From Amycolatopsis vastitatis (GTDB taxonomy: Bacteria > Actinomycetota > Actinomycetes > Mycobacteriales > Pseudonocardiaceae), in NCBI RefSeq assembly GCF_002234595.1, contig NZ_NMUL01000066.1, positions 1-64,000 on the forward strand: a stretch of DNA of 64,000 nt, in the 5' to 3' direction. A program made the translations under genes and the position numbers. The stretch's first letter is position 1. Each line of letters starts with the position of its first letter. The notes beneath the pieces were generated by a model. That model searched no databases. It was given only the letters and a program-made list of their open reading frames with translations, and was not told where the DNA came from. Shown piece after piece: positions 51,215 to 59,599 of this stretch.

Positions 51215-53314
51215 TCAGGGCTTGGGTGCCGGTGCCGTCGCCTTCACCCGCTCCAGCAGCAGCTGGGCGACGTCGCGGACGTCGACGTTCTCCGCCTTCT
51301 GCTCGCTCTGGCGCTGGACCAGGCCGTCGGTGAGCATCACGCGGCAGAAGGGGCAGCCGGTCACGATCGTCTCGGCGTCCGTGGCGATCGCCTCGTCCAC
51401 CCGCTCGAGGTTGATCCGCTTGCCGATCTGCTCCTCCATCCACATCCGCGCGCCGCCCGCGCCGCAGCAGAGGGCCCGGTCGGCGTGGCGGGGCATCTCC
51501 GCCAGCTCGGCGCCCGTCGAGCCGACCAGCTCTCGCGGCGGTGTGTAGACCTTGTTGTGCCGCCCGAGGTAGCAGGGGTCGTGGTAGGTGACGCGGGGGC
51601 CGTCCTCCACCGGCTTGACCGGCGTCAGCTGCCCGCCGCGGACCAGCCGGTTGAGCAGCTGCGTGTGGTGGACGACCTCGTAGTGCCCGTCCAGGTCCGG
51701 GTACTCGCGGCCGAGGGTGTTGAGGCAGTGCGGGCAGGTGGTGACGATCTTGCGCAGCCTGGGCTCGCGGCCCTCGAACACGGCGTTGAGCGTCTCGGCC
51801 GTCTGCTGCGCCATCATCTGGAAGAGGAACTCGTTGCCCGCGCGGCGCGCCGGGTCACCGGTGCAGGACTCCTCGTTGCCCAGCACCACGTACTTCACGC
51901 CGGCGATGTGCAGCAGCTCGGCCGTGGCGCGGACGGTCTTGCGGGCCTGGTCGTCGAAGGCGCCCGCGCAGCCGACCCAGTAGACGTACTCGACGTCCTC
52001 GGCCAGCTCGCCGTCGAACACCGGGACGTCGAAGCCGAGGTCCTTCGTCCAGGCGAGCCGCTCGGAGTTGTTCTGGCCCCACGGGTTGCCCTTGGTTTCC
52101 AGGTTCTTGAACAGCCCGCCCAGCTCGGTCGGGAACGCCGACTCGATCATCACCTGGTAGCGGCGCATGTCGACGATGTGGTCGACGTGCTCGATGTCCA
52201 CCGGGCACTGTTCGACGCACGCGCCGCAGGTCGTGCACGACCACAGCACGTCCGGGTCGATGACGCCGCCGTCGGCCTCCGGGCCGACCAGCGGGCGCGC
52301 CTCCTCGTGCTCGGTGCCCGCGAGGATGTAGGGCGCCTCCTCGAACAGGTTGTCGCGCAGGTTCATGATGACGAGCTTGGGCGACAACGGCTTCCCGGTG
52401 TTCCACGCCGGGCACTGCGACTGGCAGCGGCCGCATTCGGTGCACGTGGCGAAGTCCAGCATGCCCTTCCACGTGAAGTCGCCGATCTTGCCGCGGCCGA
52501 AGGTGTCGTCCTCGCCCGGGTCCTCGAAGTCGATCGGCTTGCCCGCCGACTCCATCGGCAGCAGCGGGCCGAGCGCGTCCGGCAGCCGCTTCGCCGAGAC
52601 GTTGATCGGCGCGACGAAGATGTGCAGGTGCTTGGAGTAGAGCACGATCGACAGGAACACCAGCATCACGCCGATGTGCAGCAGGAGGCCGACCGTCTCC
52701 AGCACCTCGGTCGTCGAGTGCCCCAGCGGTTCGAGGAGGTTCCCGACGCCGAGCGAGACGTACGCGCCGGAGTCGTACGGGAAGTTGCCGGACGCCGAAG
52801 AGGCGCCGCGGAAGAAGAACATCGTCCAGACGACGTTGAAGATCATGATCAGGATCAGCCACGCGCCGCCGGTGTGCGAACCGTAGAACCGCGACGCGCG
52901 GTCCTTGCGTTCGGGGGCGTTCCGGATCCGGATGATCGCGAACACGCCGAGCGAGACGGCCACGGCGACGGCGATGAAGTCCTGCAGGAAACCGAGCACC
53001 GCCCAGTGGCCGATCCACGGGATCGCGAACTGCTCGTCGAAGAGCGCCCCGTACGCCTCGAGGTACACCGAAGCGAGGATCACGAAGCCCCAGAACGTGA
53101 AGAAGTGCGCCAGGCCGGGCACCGACCACTTCAGCAGCTTGCGCTGGCCGAACACCTCGCGCACCTGCGCGAAGACCCGGGCACCCAGGTCGTCGGACCG
53201 CTTGGTGTCGGGCTGGCCCGCCTTGATCAGCCGGTACAGGAAGGCCACGCGCTTGCCGGCGACGGCGAGGCCGACGACGGTCATGAGCAGGCCGAGGATG
53301 AGACGAACGAGCAC
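51215..53314 (-). CDS. etfD: Membrane Fe-S oxidoreductase, EtfD-like (heterodisulfide-reductase-related)
   Basis: 699 aa. The N-terminal half has several membrane helices with a NarI/HdrE-like arrangement. Two 4Fe-4S motifs follow (CTECGRCQSQCPAW and CTTCGACVEQCPVD), then two CCG domains (TCPHCLNTLGREYPDL, CCGAGGARMWMEE). This is the architecture of Rv0338c-type EtfD, which passes electrons from electron-transferring flavoprotein in fatty-acid oxidation to the quinone pool. GTG 53314 follows CGGAGG. It stands alone; etfAB are not in this window. Confidence 0.85.
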   Translation of the reverse strand: MLVRLILGLLMTVVGLAVAGKRVAFLYRLIKAGQPDTKRSDDLGARVFAQVREVFGQRKLLKWSVPGLAHFFTFWGFVILASVYLEAYGALFDEQFAIPWIGHWAVLGFLQDFIAVAVAVSLGVFAIIRIRNAPERKDRASRFYGSHTGGAWLILIMIFNVVWTMFFFRGASSASGNFPYDSGAYVSLGVGNLLEPLGHSTTEVLETVGLLLHIGVMLVFLSIVLYSKHLHIFVAPINVSAKRLPDALGPLLPMESAGKPIDFEDPGEDDTFGRGKIGDFTWKGMLDFATCTECGRCQSQCPAWNTGKPLSPKLVIMNLRDNLFEEAPYILAGTEHEEARPLVGPEADGGVIDPDVLWSCTTCGACVEQCPVDIEHVDHIVDMRRYQVMIESAFPTELGGLFKNLETKGNPWGQNNSERLAWTKDLGFDVPVFDGELAEDVEYVYWVGCAGAFDDQARKTVRATAELLHIAGVKYVVLGNEESCTGDPARRAGNEFLFQMMAQQTAETLNAVFEGREPRLRKIVTTCPHCLNTLGREYPDLDGHYEVVHHTQLLNRLVRGGQLTPVKPVEDGPRVTYHDPCYLGRHNKVYTPPRELVGSTGAELAEMPRHADRALCCGAGGARMWMEEQIGKRINLERVDEAIATDAETIVTGCPFCRVMLTDGLVQRQSEQKAENVDVRDVAQLLLERVKATAPAPKP

Positions 53315-53345
53315 GAGTCCTCCGGTCGTACTTTGAAGGAACGGC

Positions 53346-53765
53346 TCAGTGCGAGCCGGTGTAGTACCGGCACGCCTTGCACGCGTACCGCATCTTCGCG
53401 ACCCGCCAGTGTTTCCGGTACAGATCGAGGTCGGGCGACCGGCGGACGCCGAGGCGCTGGTAGCGCCCGGGCCGCCGCCGGCCGGTTTCGTACTGCTCGG
53501 TCGCGCGGCCGAGGTGGGCGCGCCGCAGCACGCACCCCCGCGTCCGGCAGCGGCCGAGCGCGCCGCGGCAGAAGCGGTGCAGCAGCACGAGGTCGCCGGT
53601 CACTTCTTCGACCACGCCGTACCCGGGGTGGTCTCCCGGCCCGGCGAGCAGCACCGGCAGGCCGCAGTACGCGCACTTCAGCGTGCACGGGAGACAGCCG
53701 GCGATGTGCCTGAGCCGCAGTTCGCGCCGGTCTTCGGAGCCGGGTCCTCCGACGCGCGACACCAT
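53346..53765 (-). CDS. Cys-rich zinc-ribbon-like protein, unknown
   Basis: 139 aa from ATG 53765 (CAGGAGG upstream). Cys residues occur in pairs: GCLPCTLKCAYCG near the N-terminus, RFCRGALGRCRTRGC in the middle and YACKACRYY at the C-terminus, enough for two zinc sites. Arg-rich. No named family recognised. It lies 31 nt upstream of the EtfD-like gene in the same orientation. Confidence 0.6.
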   Translation of the reverse strand: MVSRVGGPGSEDRRELRLRHIAGCLPCTLKCAYCGLPVLLAGPGDHPGYGVVEEVTGDLVLLHRFCRGALGRCRTRGCVLRRAHLGRATEQYETGRRRPGRYQRLGVRRSPDLDLYRKHWRVAKMRYACKACRYYTGSH

Positions 53766-53884
53766 GGGGCCTCCTGGAGCGACTGTGATCGGCACCACTG
53801 CCTGCTACTGGAGGGTAATGAGGAGATCACTTCACGCGACAGGTCCGAACGGCCCACTTTCCTTGCGCCATTCGGCGTAATTCA

Positions 53885-56017
53885 TCAGGATTCGGCGGCG
53901 GGCAAACCGGCGGGGAGATCCGGGAACGCCGGACCCGACAACCGGTCCGCGCCCCGCTCCCGCCACCACGCGGCCTGCTCGCGCGTCTCGACCCCGGTCA
54001 CGCCGACCTCCGCCCCGGCCGCGTGCGCCGCGTCGATCAACGCCGACAGCGTTCCGGTCACCAGCGGGTGCTCCCGGCGCGCCACGAGGTCCGCCGTCAG
54101 CCGGACCGCGCGCACCGGCAGCTCCGTGAGGCAGGTGACGTCGCCGAAGCCGTGGATCTCGGCCGGCACGCCGATTTCCGCCAGCACCTTGACGTTGTCG
54201 GCCGCGTCGCCGGCCGCGAGCAGGCCGGCCGCGGGGAAGCCGAGGCGCAGCCGCGAGGGCGCCAAGCCGGTGTCGCCGAGCACCCGGCGGATCTCGCCCA
54301 CCAGCTCGGGGTCGGCGGCCTGCTGCGCGGTGAGCTCGACGACGAGGGGCACGCCGGGCCCGGAGGCCGCCAGCCGCTCGGCCGCCGTCCGCAGCAGCCA
54401 CGTGCCGAGCGGCAGCGCCAGCCCGGTCTCCGCGGCCAGCCGGACGCACGTCTCGTGCGGCAGCACGCCTTCGGACGGGTGGTTCCAGCGCAGCCGCGCC
54501 TCGAGGCTTTCGACCGAGCCGGCGCCCGCGGACACCAGCGCGCGGTAGCCGACCACGATCTCGCCGTTCTCCCAGGCGCCCGCCACCGACGCGGCCAGGC
54601 CGAAGTCGTGCCGGTCGCGCCGGTCCAGCTGCCGGTCGAACAGGCCCCATTGGTTCCCCGTCCGCTGCACGCGGCGCAGGGTGAGGTCCGACGCGCGAAG
54701 CAGCTCCGCGGGCGTGATGTCCCGTGGCGGCCGGTGGACGACGCCGATGGCGGCCGACACCGCGACCCCGCGCTGCCCGTCGACGTACTCCGGCTCCGCG
54801 AGTTCGTGGGTGATCCGGCGGACGAGCGGCACCACGCCGGGCGTCTCCGCCGTGTTCTGCACCAGCACCCCGAACTCGTCGCCGCCGAGGCGTGCCACGA
54901 GGGCCGTTTCCCCGTCGAACACCGCCTTCAGCTTCGCCGCGACCCCCCGCAGCACCCGGTCGCCGAGGTCTTGGCCGAGGCCGCCGTTGATCTGCGAGAA
55001 GCCGTCGAGGTCGAGGTGGAACAGCGTCACGCCGTGGACCGGGTCGGCGTCGCGGAGCAGGGTTTCGAGGCGGGTGCTGAAGAACTGCCGGTTGGGCAGG
55101 CCCGTCAGCACGTCGTGCAGGGCCTGGTGGCTCAGCCGCCGCTGCAGCAGCGACACCTCGGTGTCGTCGTCGACGATGGTGATCAGCTGCCGGGCCACGC
55201 CGAGGGAGTCGCGGATCACCGACGCGGCGAACGTGGCCCACATCGGCTCGCCGTCCTTGCCGACCAGGCGGCGGCCGGTGCGCAGCCGGTGCAGCCGGCC
55301 GGCGACGAGGTCCCGGTAGCCCTCCCGCAGCTGCTCGACGTCCTCGGGATGGACGAGGTCGAACAGGGTCATCGCGGCGATCTCGGCCGGCGTGCGGTTG
55401 AGCGTCTTGGCGAACGCCGCGTTGGCCCGCAGCACGCGGCCGTCGAGCTCGGTGAGCGCGACGCCGCTCGCGGAGCCGGCGAACACCTCCTCGAACTGCG
55501 CGCGGGTGATGACCTGCTTCTGCCGCGTCTCCTGTTCGACCTTGAGCAGCGCGCGGCTGAGGCCCTCCTGCCGCTTCTGGATGTCCTCGCGCAGCATCTC
55601 GCCGTAGCCGGAGCTGAGCGCGCCGAGCACCAGCACGAGCCGCTCGGCGAGCCCGTCGACCCGGCGCAGCTCCGGCTCGTGCAGGAGCGCCTTGCCGAGG
55701 ACCTCCAGGCTGCGGCGCAGGCTTTCCGCGCCGACGCACCGCAGCTCGACGAGCCGCCCGCCCGCCGCCGCGGCGCCGGCGAGGTCCGGCGGGTCGCTCG
55801 CCACCGCTTCGAACAGCCGTCCGGCCAGCGCCGTCAGCTCGCGTTCGATCTCTTCGGGGGTGTGCGGGAGGTAGGCGGTGGTGCTGATCAGGTAACCCCA
55901 TTTGCGCGCGAGCGTGCCGAGCCGCCGCGCCGCGCGTTCGGCGGACGGCTTGTTCCGCGGTTCGTCGCCGCGGGGACGGGGAACAGTCACCTCAGGTTGT
56001 CCAAGGCTCTCGAGCAC
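53885..56017 (-). CDS. PAS-GGDEF-EAL protein with intact GGDEF and degenerate EAL
   Basis: About 710 aa. A helical N-terminal sensory region (about 30-165), PAS domain (about 170-290), GGDEF domain (about 300-460) with the intact motif RLGGDEFGVL, and a C-terminal EAL-like domain (about 475-705). In the latter, EAL appears as LEARLRW, the DDFG motif as IHGFGD and EGVE as TGVE, so metal-binding residues are lost. It should make cyclic di-GMP but not hydrolyse it; the EAL part may only bind the molecule. The start is unsure: GTG 56017 abuts GGAGG, and later GTG/TTG codons are possible. Confidence 0.83.
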   Translation of the reverse strand: MLESLGQPEVTVPRPRGDEPRNKPSAERAARRLGTLARKWGYLISTTAYLPHTPEEIERELTALAGRLFEAVASDPPDLAGAAAAGGRLVELRCVGAESLRRSLEVLGKALLHEPELRRVDGLAERLVLVLGALSSGYGEMLREDIQKRQEGLSRALLKVEQETRQKQVITRAQFEEVFAGSASGVALTELDGRVLRANAAFAKTLNRTPAEIAAMTLFDLVHPEDVEQLREGYRDLVAGRLHRLRTGRRLVGKDGEPMWATFAASVIRDSLGVARQLITIVDDDTEVSLLQRRLSHQALHDVLTGLPNRQFFSTRLETLLRDADPVHGVTLFHLDLDGFSQINGGLGQDLGDRVLRGVAAKLKAVFDGETALVARLGGDEFGVLVQNTAETPGVVPLVRRITHELAEPEYVDGQRGVAVSAAIGVVHRPPRDITPAELLRASDLTLRRVQRTGNQWGLFDRQLDRRDRHDFGLAASVAGAWENGEIVVGYRALVSAGAGSVESLEARLRWNHPSEGVLPHETCVRLAAETGLALPLGTWLLRTAAERLAASGPGVPLVVELTAQQAADPELVGEIRRVLGDTGLAPSRLRLGFPAAGLLAAGDAADNVKVLAEIGVPAEIHGFGDVTCLTELPVRAVRLTADLVARREHPLVTGTLSALIDAAHAAGAEVGVTGVETREQAAWWRERGADRLSGPAFPDLPAGLPAAES

Positions 56018-56074
56018 CCTCCGGTCGGGGGAACCGATATATCCTGCCGCGAAATGGTGCGGGGACCCACGGTT

Positions 56075-57181
56075 TCAGTTACGTCCGATCGAGTGATAAC
56101 CCTGCGGAGCGATCCCCAGGCGATCCTGCAGCCACGACCGGGTGGCGTCCCGGTATTCCCCGGCGTTTTCGTGCAACGCCACGGAATGCCCGGCACCCGG
56201 AAGGACGAACATCGAAAGCTTCGACGGATCGGCGTAGTACGGCGCTTCCTGCGCGCGCAGCACGGAGGAATCCGAACAGTCGCGCAGCGCCGGCACGCCG
56301 CAGAAAAGGGCGTCCTTTTCCCCGACCACCTGGAAAACCGGTGCGGTGATTCCCCCCGTCGCCGGCAGCACGATGCCGAACAGCGCGACCGTGCCCATCC
56401 CGGGCACCGAAACCTGGTCCTTGGTCGCTTCGTCGGCCGCGATCACGGCCGGGTCGGCGTCCCCGGTCGCGTAGAAGAGCCCGGCCCGCGCTCCCGGTTT
56501 CGTCGTGAAGTACAACGGGTCGCTGCCGAGGCGGGCGAGCTGCTCGTCGGCGAACGCGGGCTGCAGGCCCAGCGCCGCGCCCAGCGCCAGCACCGGCAGC
56601 GCGGGCAGGTGCGTGATGCCGGTGAGGACCACGCCGTCGACGTCGTGGTAGGTCGACGCCTCCACCGCGACGACGCCGGACCCGACCGAGTGCCCCACGA
56701 TGACCACGTTCTCGAACGGCACTCCGCCCACGCGCCCGGCACGCAGGTGCCCGACCACCTCGTGCATCGACTCGGCCGCGGCCCAGACCGACAGCGGCAG
56801 GCTCAGCGGCTTGCTGCTGCGCCCGGCGCCGAGCTGGTCCGCGGCGAAGGTCGCGTAGCCGTGCGCGGCCATGTCGCGCTGGTAGGAGTAGCGCTCCGGT
56901 TCGTACGGCAGGTCCCAGTAGGCGCTGTTGTACGTCCCGCCGTGCACGAGCAGCTGGACGCTGGCCGGTGCGTCCCCGGCGGGCAGGCACAGGCGGCCGT
57001 GCACCGTCGCGGGCGCGCCCGGCACCAGCGGCGGCAGGCCGGGGCCGGCGACCGGCAGATCCGTGTCGGTGCACGAGATCGCGGCGGCCTCGGCGGGCAC
57101 CGCCGAGGTCAGCGAGGCGAGCAGCACACCACAGGCGGACAACGCCGACAACGCCGATACCAGTTTGAGCGGCGGTCTCAA
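56075..57181 (-). CDS. Secreted alpha/beta hydrolase
   Basis: About 368 aa. A signal peptide (LVSALSALSACGVLLASLTS...AEAAA) precedes an alpha/beta-hydrolase fold: LLVHGGTYNS (oxyanion region), nucleophile elbow VGHSVGSGV, acidic residue region GEKDALFCG, and catalytic His in GAGHSVAL. The start is probably TTG 57181, 6 nt after AGGGAG; GTG 57202 has no ribosome-binding site. The substrate is unknown (esterase or lipase type). Confidence 0.8.
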   Translation of the reverse strand: MRPPLKLVSALSALSACGVLLASLTSAVPAEAAAISCTDTDLPVAGPGLPPLVPGAPATVHGRLCLPAGDAPASVQLLVHGGTYNSAYWDLPYEPERYSYQRDMAAHGYATFAADQLGAGRSSKPLSLPLSVWAAAESMHEVVGHLRAGRVGGVPFENVVIVGHSVGSGVVAVEASTYHDVDGVVLTGITHLPALPVLALGAALGLQPAFADEQLARLGSDPLYFTTKPGARAGLFYATGDADPAVIAADEATKDQVSVPGMGTVALFGIVLPATGGITAPVFQVVGEKDALFCGVPALRDCSDSSVLRAQEAPYYADPSKLSMFVLPGAGHSVALHENAGEYRDATRSWLQDRLGIAPQGYHSIGRN

Positions 57182-57254
57182 ACCGCACTCCCTTTCCGAC
57201 ACAGCCGAGCTGAAGGACCCGGGAACACTACACCCGGTAGCGAAACGGGCACCG

Positions 57255-58583
57255 TCAGGTCCGCGGAACGACCGTCATCGGCAGCCGGTTCGGCTGCATC
57301 GTGGCCTTGATCTGCGCGTAGACCTTCTTGCCCGGCACCGGGACCAGGCGCCACCGCGCGCCGATGGTCGCCGCCACGACGGCGATCTCCGTCGGCGCGA
57401 ACACGTGCCCCGGGCACAGCCGCGCCCCGGCGCCGAAGGGGATGTACGCGCCCTTCGGCAGTTCGGCGGCGCGGCCGGGTGCCCAGCGGTCCGGGTCGAA
57501 CCGGTCCGGATCGGGGAACCAGCGCGGATCGCGGTGCAGGGTGTGCTGGCTGACGGCGACCTCGCTGCCCGCCGGGATCCGGACGCCGCCGAGTTCGACG
57601 TCCTCGCGGGCGCGGCGCATGAGGATCAGCGGCGGGGTGCGGCGGACGATTTCGTCGACGATCTGCCGCGTGTAACCGAGATCGGGCAGATCTTCGAAGC
57701 GTGCGGCCCGGCCGTCGAGTATTTCGTCGACTTCGGCGTGGAACCGGCGTTCGACGTCCGGGTGCCGCCCGAGTTCGTGGAAGAACCAGGCCAGCGCGAC
57801 GGCGGTGGTCTCGGCGCCGGTCGTCAGGATCGTGATGACCTCGTCGTGCACCTGGCGGTCGGACATGCCTTCCCCGGTGTCCTCGTCGCGGGCCAGCAGC
57901 AGCGTTGACAGCAGGTCGCCGTGGTCGGTGCCCTGTTCGCGGGCGGCGACGACGGTTTCGCCGATCACCTCGCGCAGGCGCGCGGCCGCGGCGTCGAACC
58001 TCCGGTTCGGCGGGATCGGCAGCCGCTCCACGAACTTCGGCGAAAACGCCCGCACGAGCACGTACTTGAGCATGACCGGGATCGAGCGCCGGATCTCTTC
58101 GAGCGCCTCGTCGCCGAGCGCGGTGGAGAACAGCGTCTGCCCGGCGATGGTCAGCACGAGGTCCTGCATGCACTGGTCGAACTGGACGACTTCGCCCGGC
58201 CGCCACGATTCCGCCAGCTCCCCGGCCAGCTTCGTCATGGTGTTTTCGGCGTAGCCCGCGATCCGCGTGCGGCCGAAGGCGGGCATCACCAGCCGGCGCT
58301 GGCGGCGGTTGAGATCGCCGTTCGAGGTGGCCAGGCCGTCGCCGAAGAGGGGCCGCATCTTGTCGAAGACCAGGCCCTTGTCGAACTTGCCGGCGTCGGT
58401 GGCCAGCACCTGCCAGGCCAGTTCCGGGGTGGTGACCACGTGCACCGGCAGCGGCCCGAGGTGGAGTTTGACGACTTCTCCGTGCGCCGGAAGGGAAGTG
58501 AAGAGCTTCAGCGGGTCGCGCAGTAGGGACACGGTGTGGCCGAGCACGGGCAAGCGGCCGGGAACGGGACGCGGGTTCGGCAT
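57255..58583 (-). CDS. Cytochrome P450
   Basis: 442 aa from ATG 58583 (GAGGAGG upstream). I-helix oxygen-binding motif TTGAETTAVALAW, ExxR in DEIVRRTPP, and haem-binding loop FGAGARLCPGHVFA with the Cys ligand. N-terminal VPGRLPVLGHTVSLLRDPLKLF resembles CYP families that act on terpenes or fatty acids (CYP110/CYP102-like leader). No redox partner or terpene synthase gene is adjacent, so the substrate is unknown. Confidence 0.9.
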   Translation of the reverse strand: MPNPRPVPGRLPVLGHTVSLLRDPLKLFTSLPAHGEVVKLHLGPLPVHVVTTPELAWQVLATDAGKFDKGLVFDKMRPLFGDGLATSNGDLNRRQRRLVMPAFGRTRIAGYAENTMTKLAGELAESWRPGEVVQFDQCMQDLVLTIAGQTLFSTALGDEALEEIRRSIPVMLKYVLVRAFSPKFVERLPIPPNRRFDAAAARLREVIGETVVAAREQGTDHGDLLSTLLLARDEDTGEGMSDRQVHDEVITILTTGAETTAVALAWFFHELGRHPDVERRFHAEVDEILDGRAARFEDLPDLGYTRQIVDEIVRRTPPLILMRRAREDVELGGVRIPAGSEVAVSQHTLHRDPRWFPDPDRFDPDRWAPGRAAELPKGAYIPFGAGARLCPGHVFAPTEIAVVAATIGARWRLVPVPGKKVYAQIKATMQPNRLPMTVVPRT

Positions 58584-58705
58584 GGCCTCGCCTCCTCGTG
58601 ACCGGGCCACCCTAGCCGGGGCGCCGGTCCCCCGAGCGCGAGTCCACACGAACGGATGAGGGCGCTAAACTCCGCGCTCCGGAGTGCGCGAGGGTGGGAG
58701 GTCCC

Positions 58706-59527
58706 GTGACGGGGGAAGCGAGCTGGGTACCGCCGGAGATCGACACCGAGGTGCCGAACCCGGCGCGGGTGTACGACTTCTGGCTCGACGGCGACCACAA
58801 CTTCGCCGCCGACCGGGCGCTCGGGGAGCAGATCCTCGAGATCATGCCGGGCATCCGCGACGCGGCCCGGCTCAACCGCGCCTTCCTGCGCCGCGCCGCG
58901 CGGTACATGGTCGACGCCGGGGTCCGGCAGTTCCTCGACATCGGCTCCGGCATCCCGACCGTCGGGAACCTGCACGAGATCGTCCAGCAGGCCGACCCGG
59001 CGTGCCGGGTGGTGTACGTCGACCGCGAGCCGGTCGCCGTCGCCCACAGCGAGCTGCTGCTGCAGGGCAACGAAAACTGCGCGGTGCTGCAGGCCGACCT
59101 GCGCGACGTCAACGACATCTTCGACGCCGAGCCGGCGCGCCGGCTGCTCGATCCCGGCCAGCCGACGGGCGTGTTCATGTTGCTGCTGCTGCACTTCGTG
59201 CCCGACTCGTGGGACCCGGCCGGCATCCTCGCCCGCTACCGCGACCGGCTCGCGCCGGGCAGCTTCCTGGCTCTGACGCACGTCGCGGCGGACTCCGGGT
59301 CGGCGGGCCTCGACGAGGCGATCGAGGTCTACACGAGCCGGCAGAACCAGCAGAACCGGCCGTTCCCGCGCACGCACGACCAGGTGCTCCGGTTCTTCCA
59401 GGGCTTCGACCTGGTCGAACCGGGCCTGGTCGGCTGCGCGATGTGGCGCCCGGAGGGAGTCGGCGACATGTCCGAAGACCCGTCGGTCAACTCCCTCCCC
59501 TACGCGGGCGTCGGCCGCAAACCCTGA
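58706..59527 (+). CDS. SAM-dependent methyltransferase, Methyltransf_19 (DUF574) family
   Basis: 273 aa. VPNPARVYDFWLDGDHNFAADRA near the N-terminus and the SAM site FLDIGSGIPTVGNLHEIVQ are diagnostic of this large actinobacterial family. GTG 58706 follows GGGAGG; GTG 58694 is the alternative. Many paralogues occur in such genomes, often near regulators; targets are unknown. Followed by an IR-A palindrome. Confidence 0.88.
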   Translation: MTGEASWVPPEIDTEVPNPARVYDFWLDGDHNFAADRALGEQILEIMPGIRDAARLNRAFLRRAARYMVDAGVRQFLDIGSGIPTVGNLHEIVQQADPACRVVYVDREPVAVAHSELLLQGNENCAVLQADLRDVNDIFDAEPARRLLDPGQPTGVFMLLLLHFVPDSWDPAGILARYRDRLAPGSFLALTHVAADSGSAGLDEAIEVYTSRQNQQNRPFPRTHDQVLRFFQGFDLVEPGLVGCAMWRPEGVGDMSEDPSVNSLPYAGVGRKP

Positions 59528-59535
59528 GCTGCCCG

Positions 59536-59583
59536 GGTCGTGAGTGAGAAACAGTGTTCTAACACTGTTTCTCACTCACGACC
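59536..59583. repeat. IR-A intergenic palindrome (23-bp perfect arms)
   Basis: Left arm 59536-59558 and right arm 59561-59583 pair perfectly around CT. The sequence equals the 18218-18267 copy except for one base in each arm (GTGGGAAA to GTGAGAAA, with TTTCCCAC to TTTCTCAC), so pairing is preserved. It lies between convergent genes, 8 nt and 16 nt from their stops. Confidence 0.87.
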
Positions 59584-59599
59584 GGCTGCGGCAGACTGG

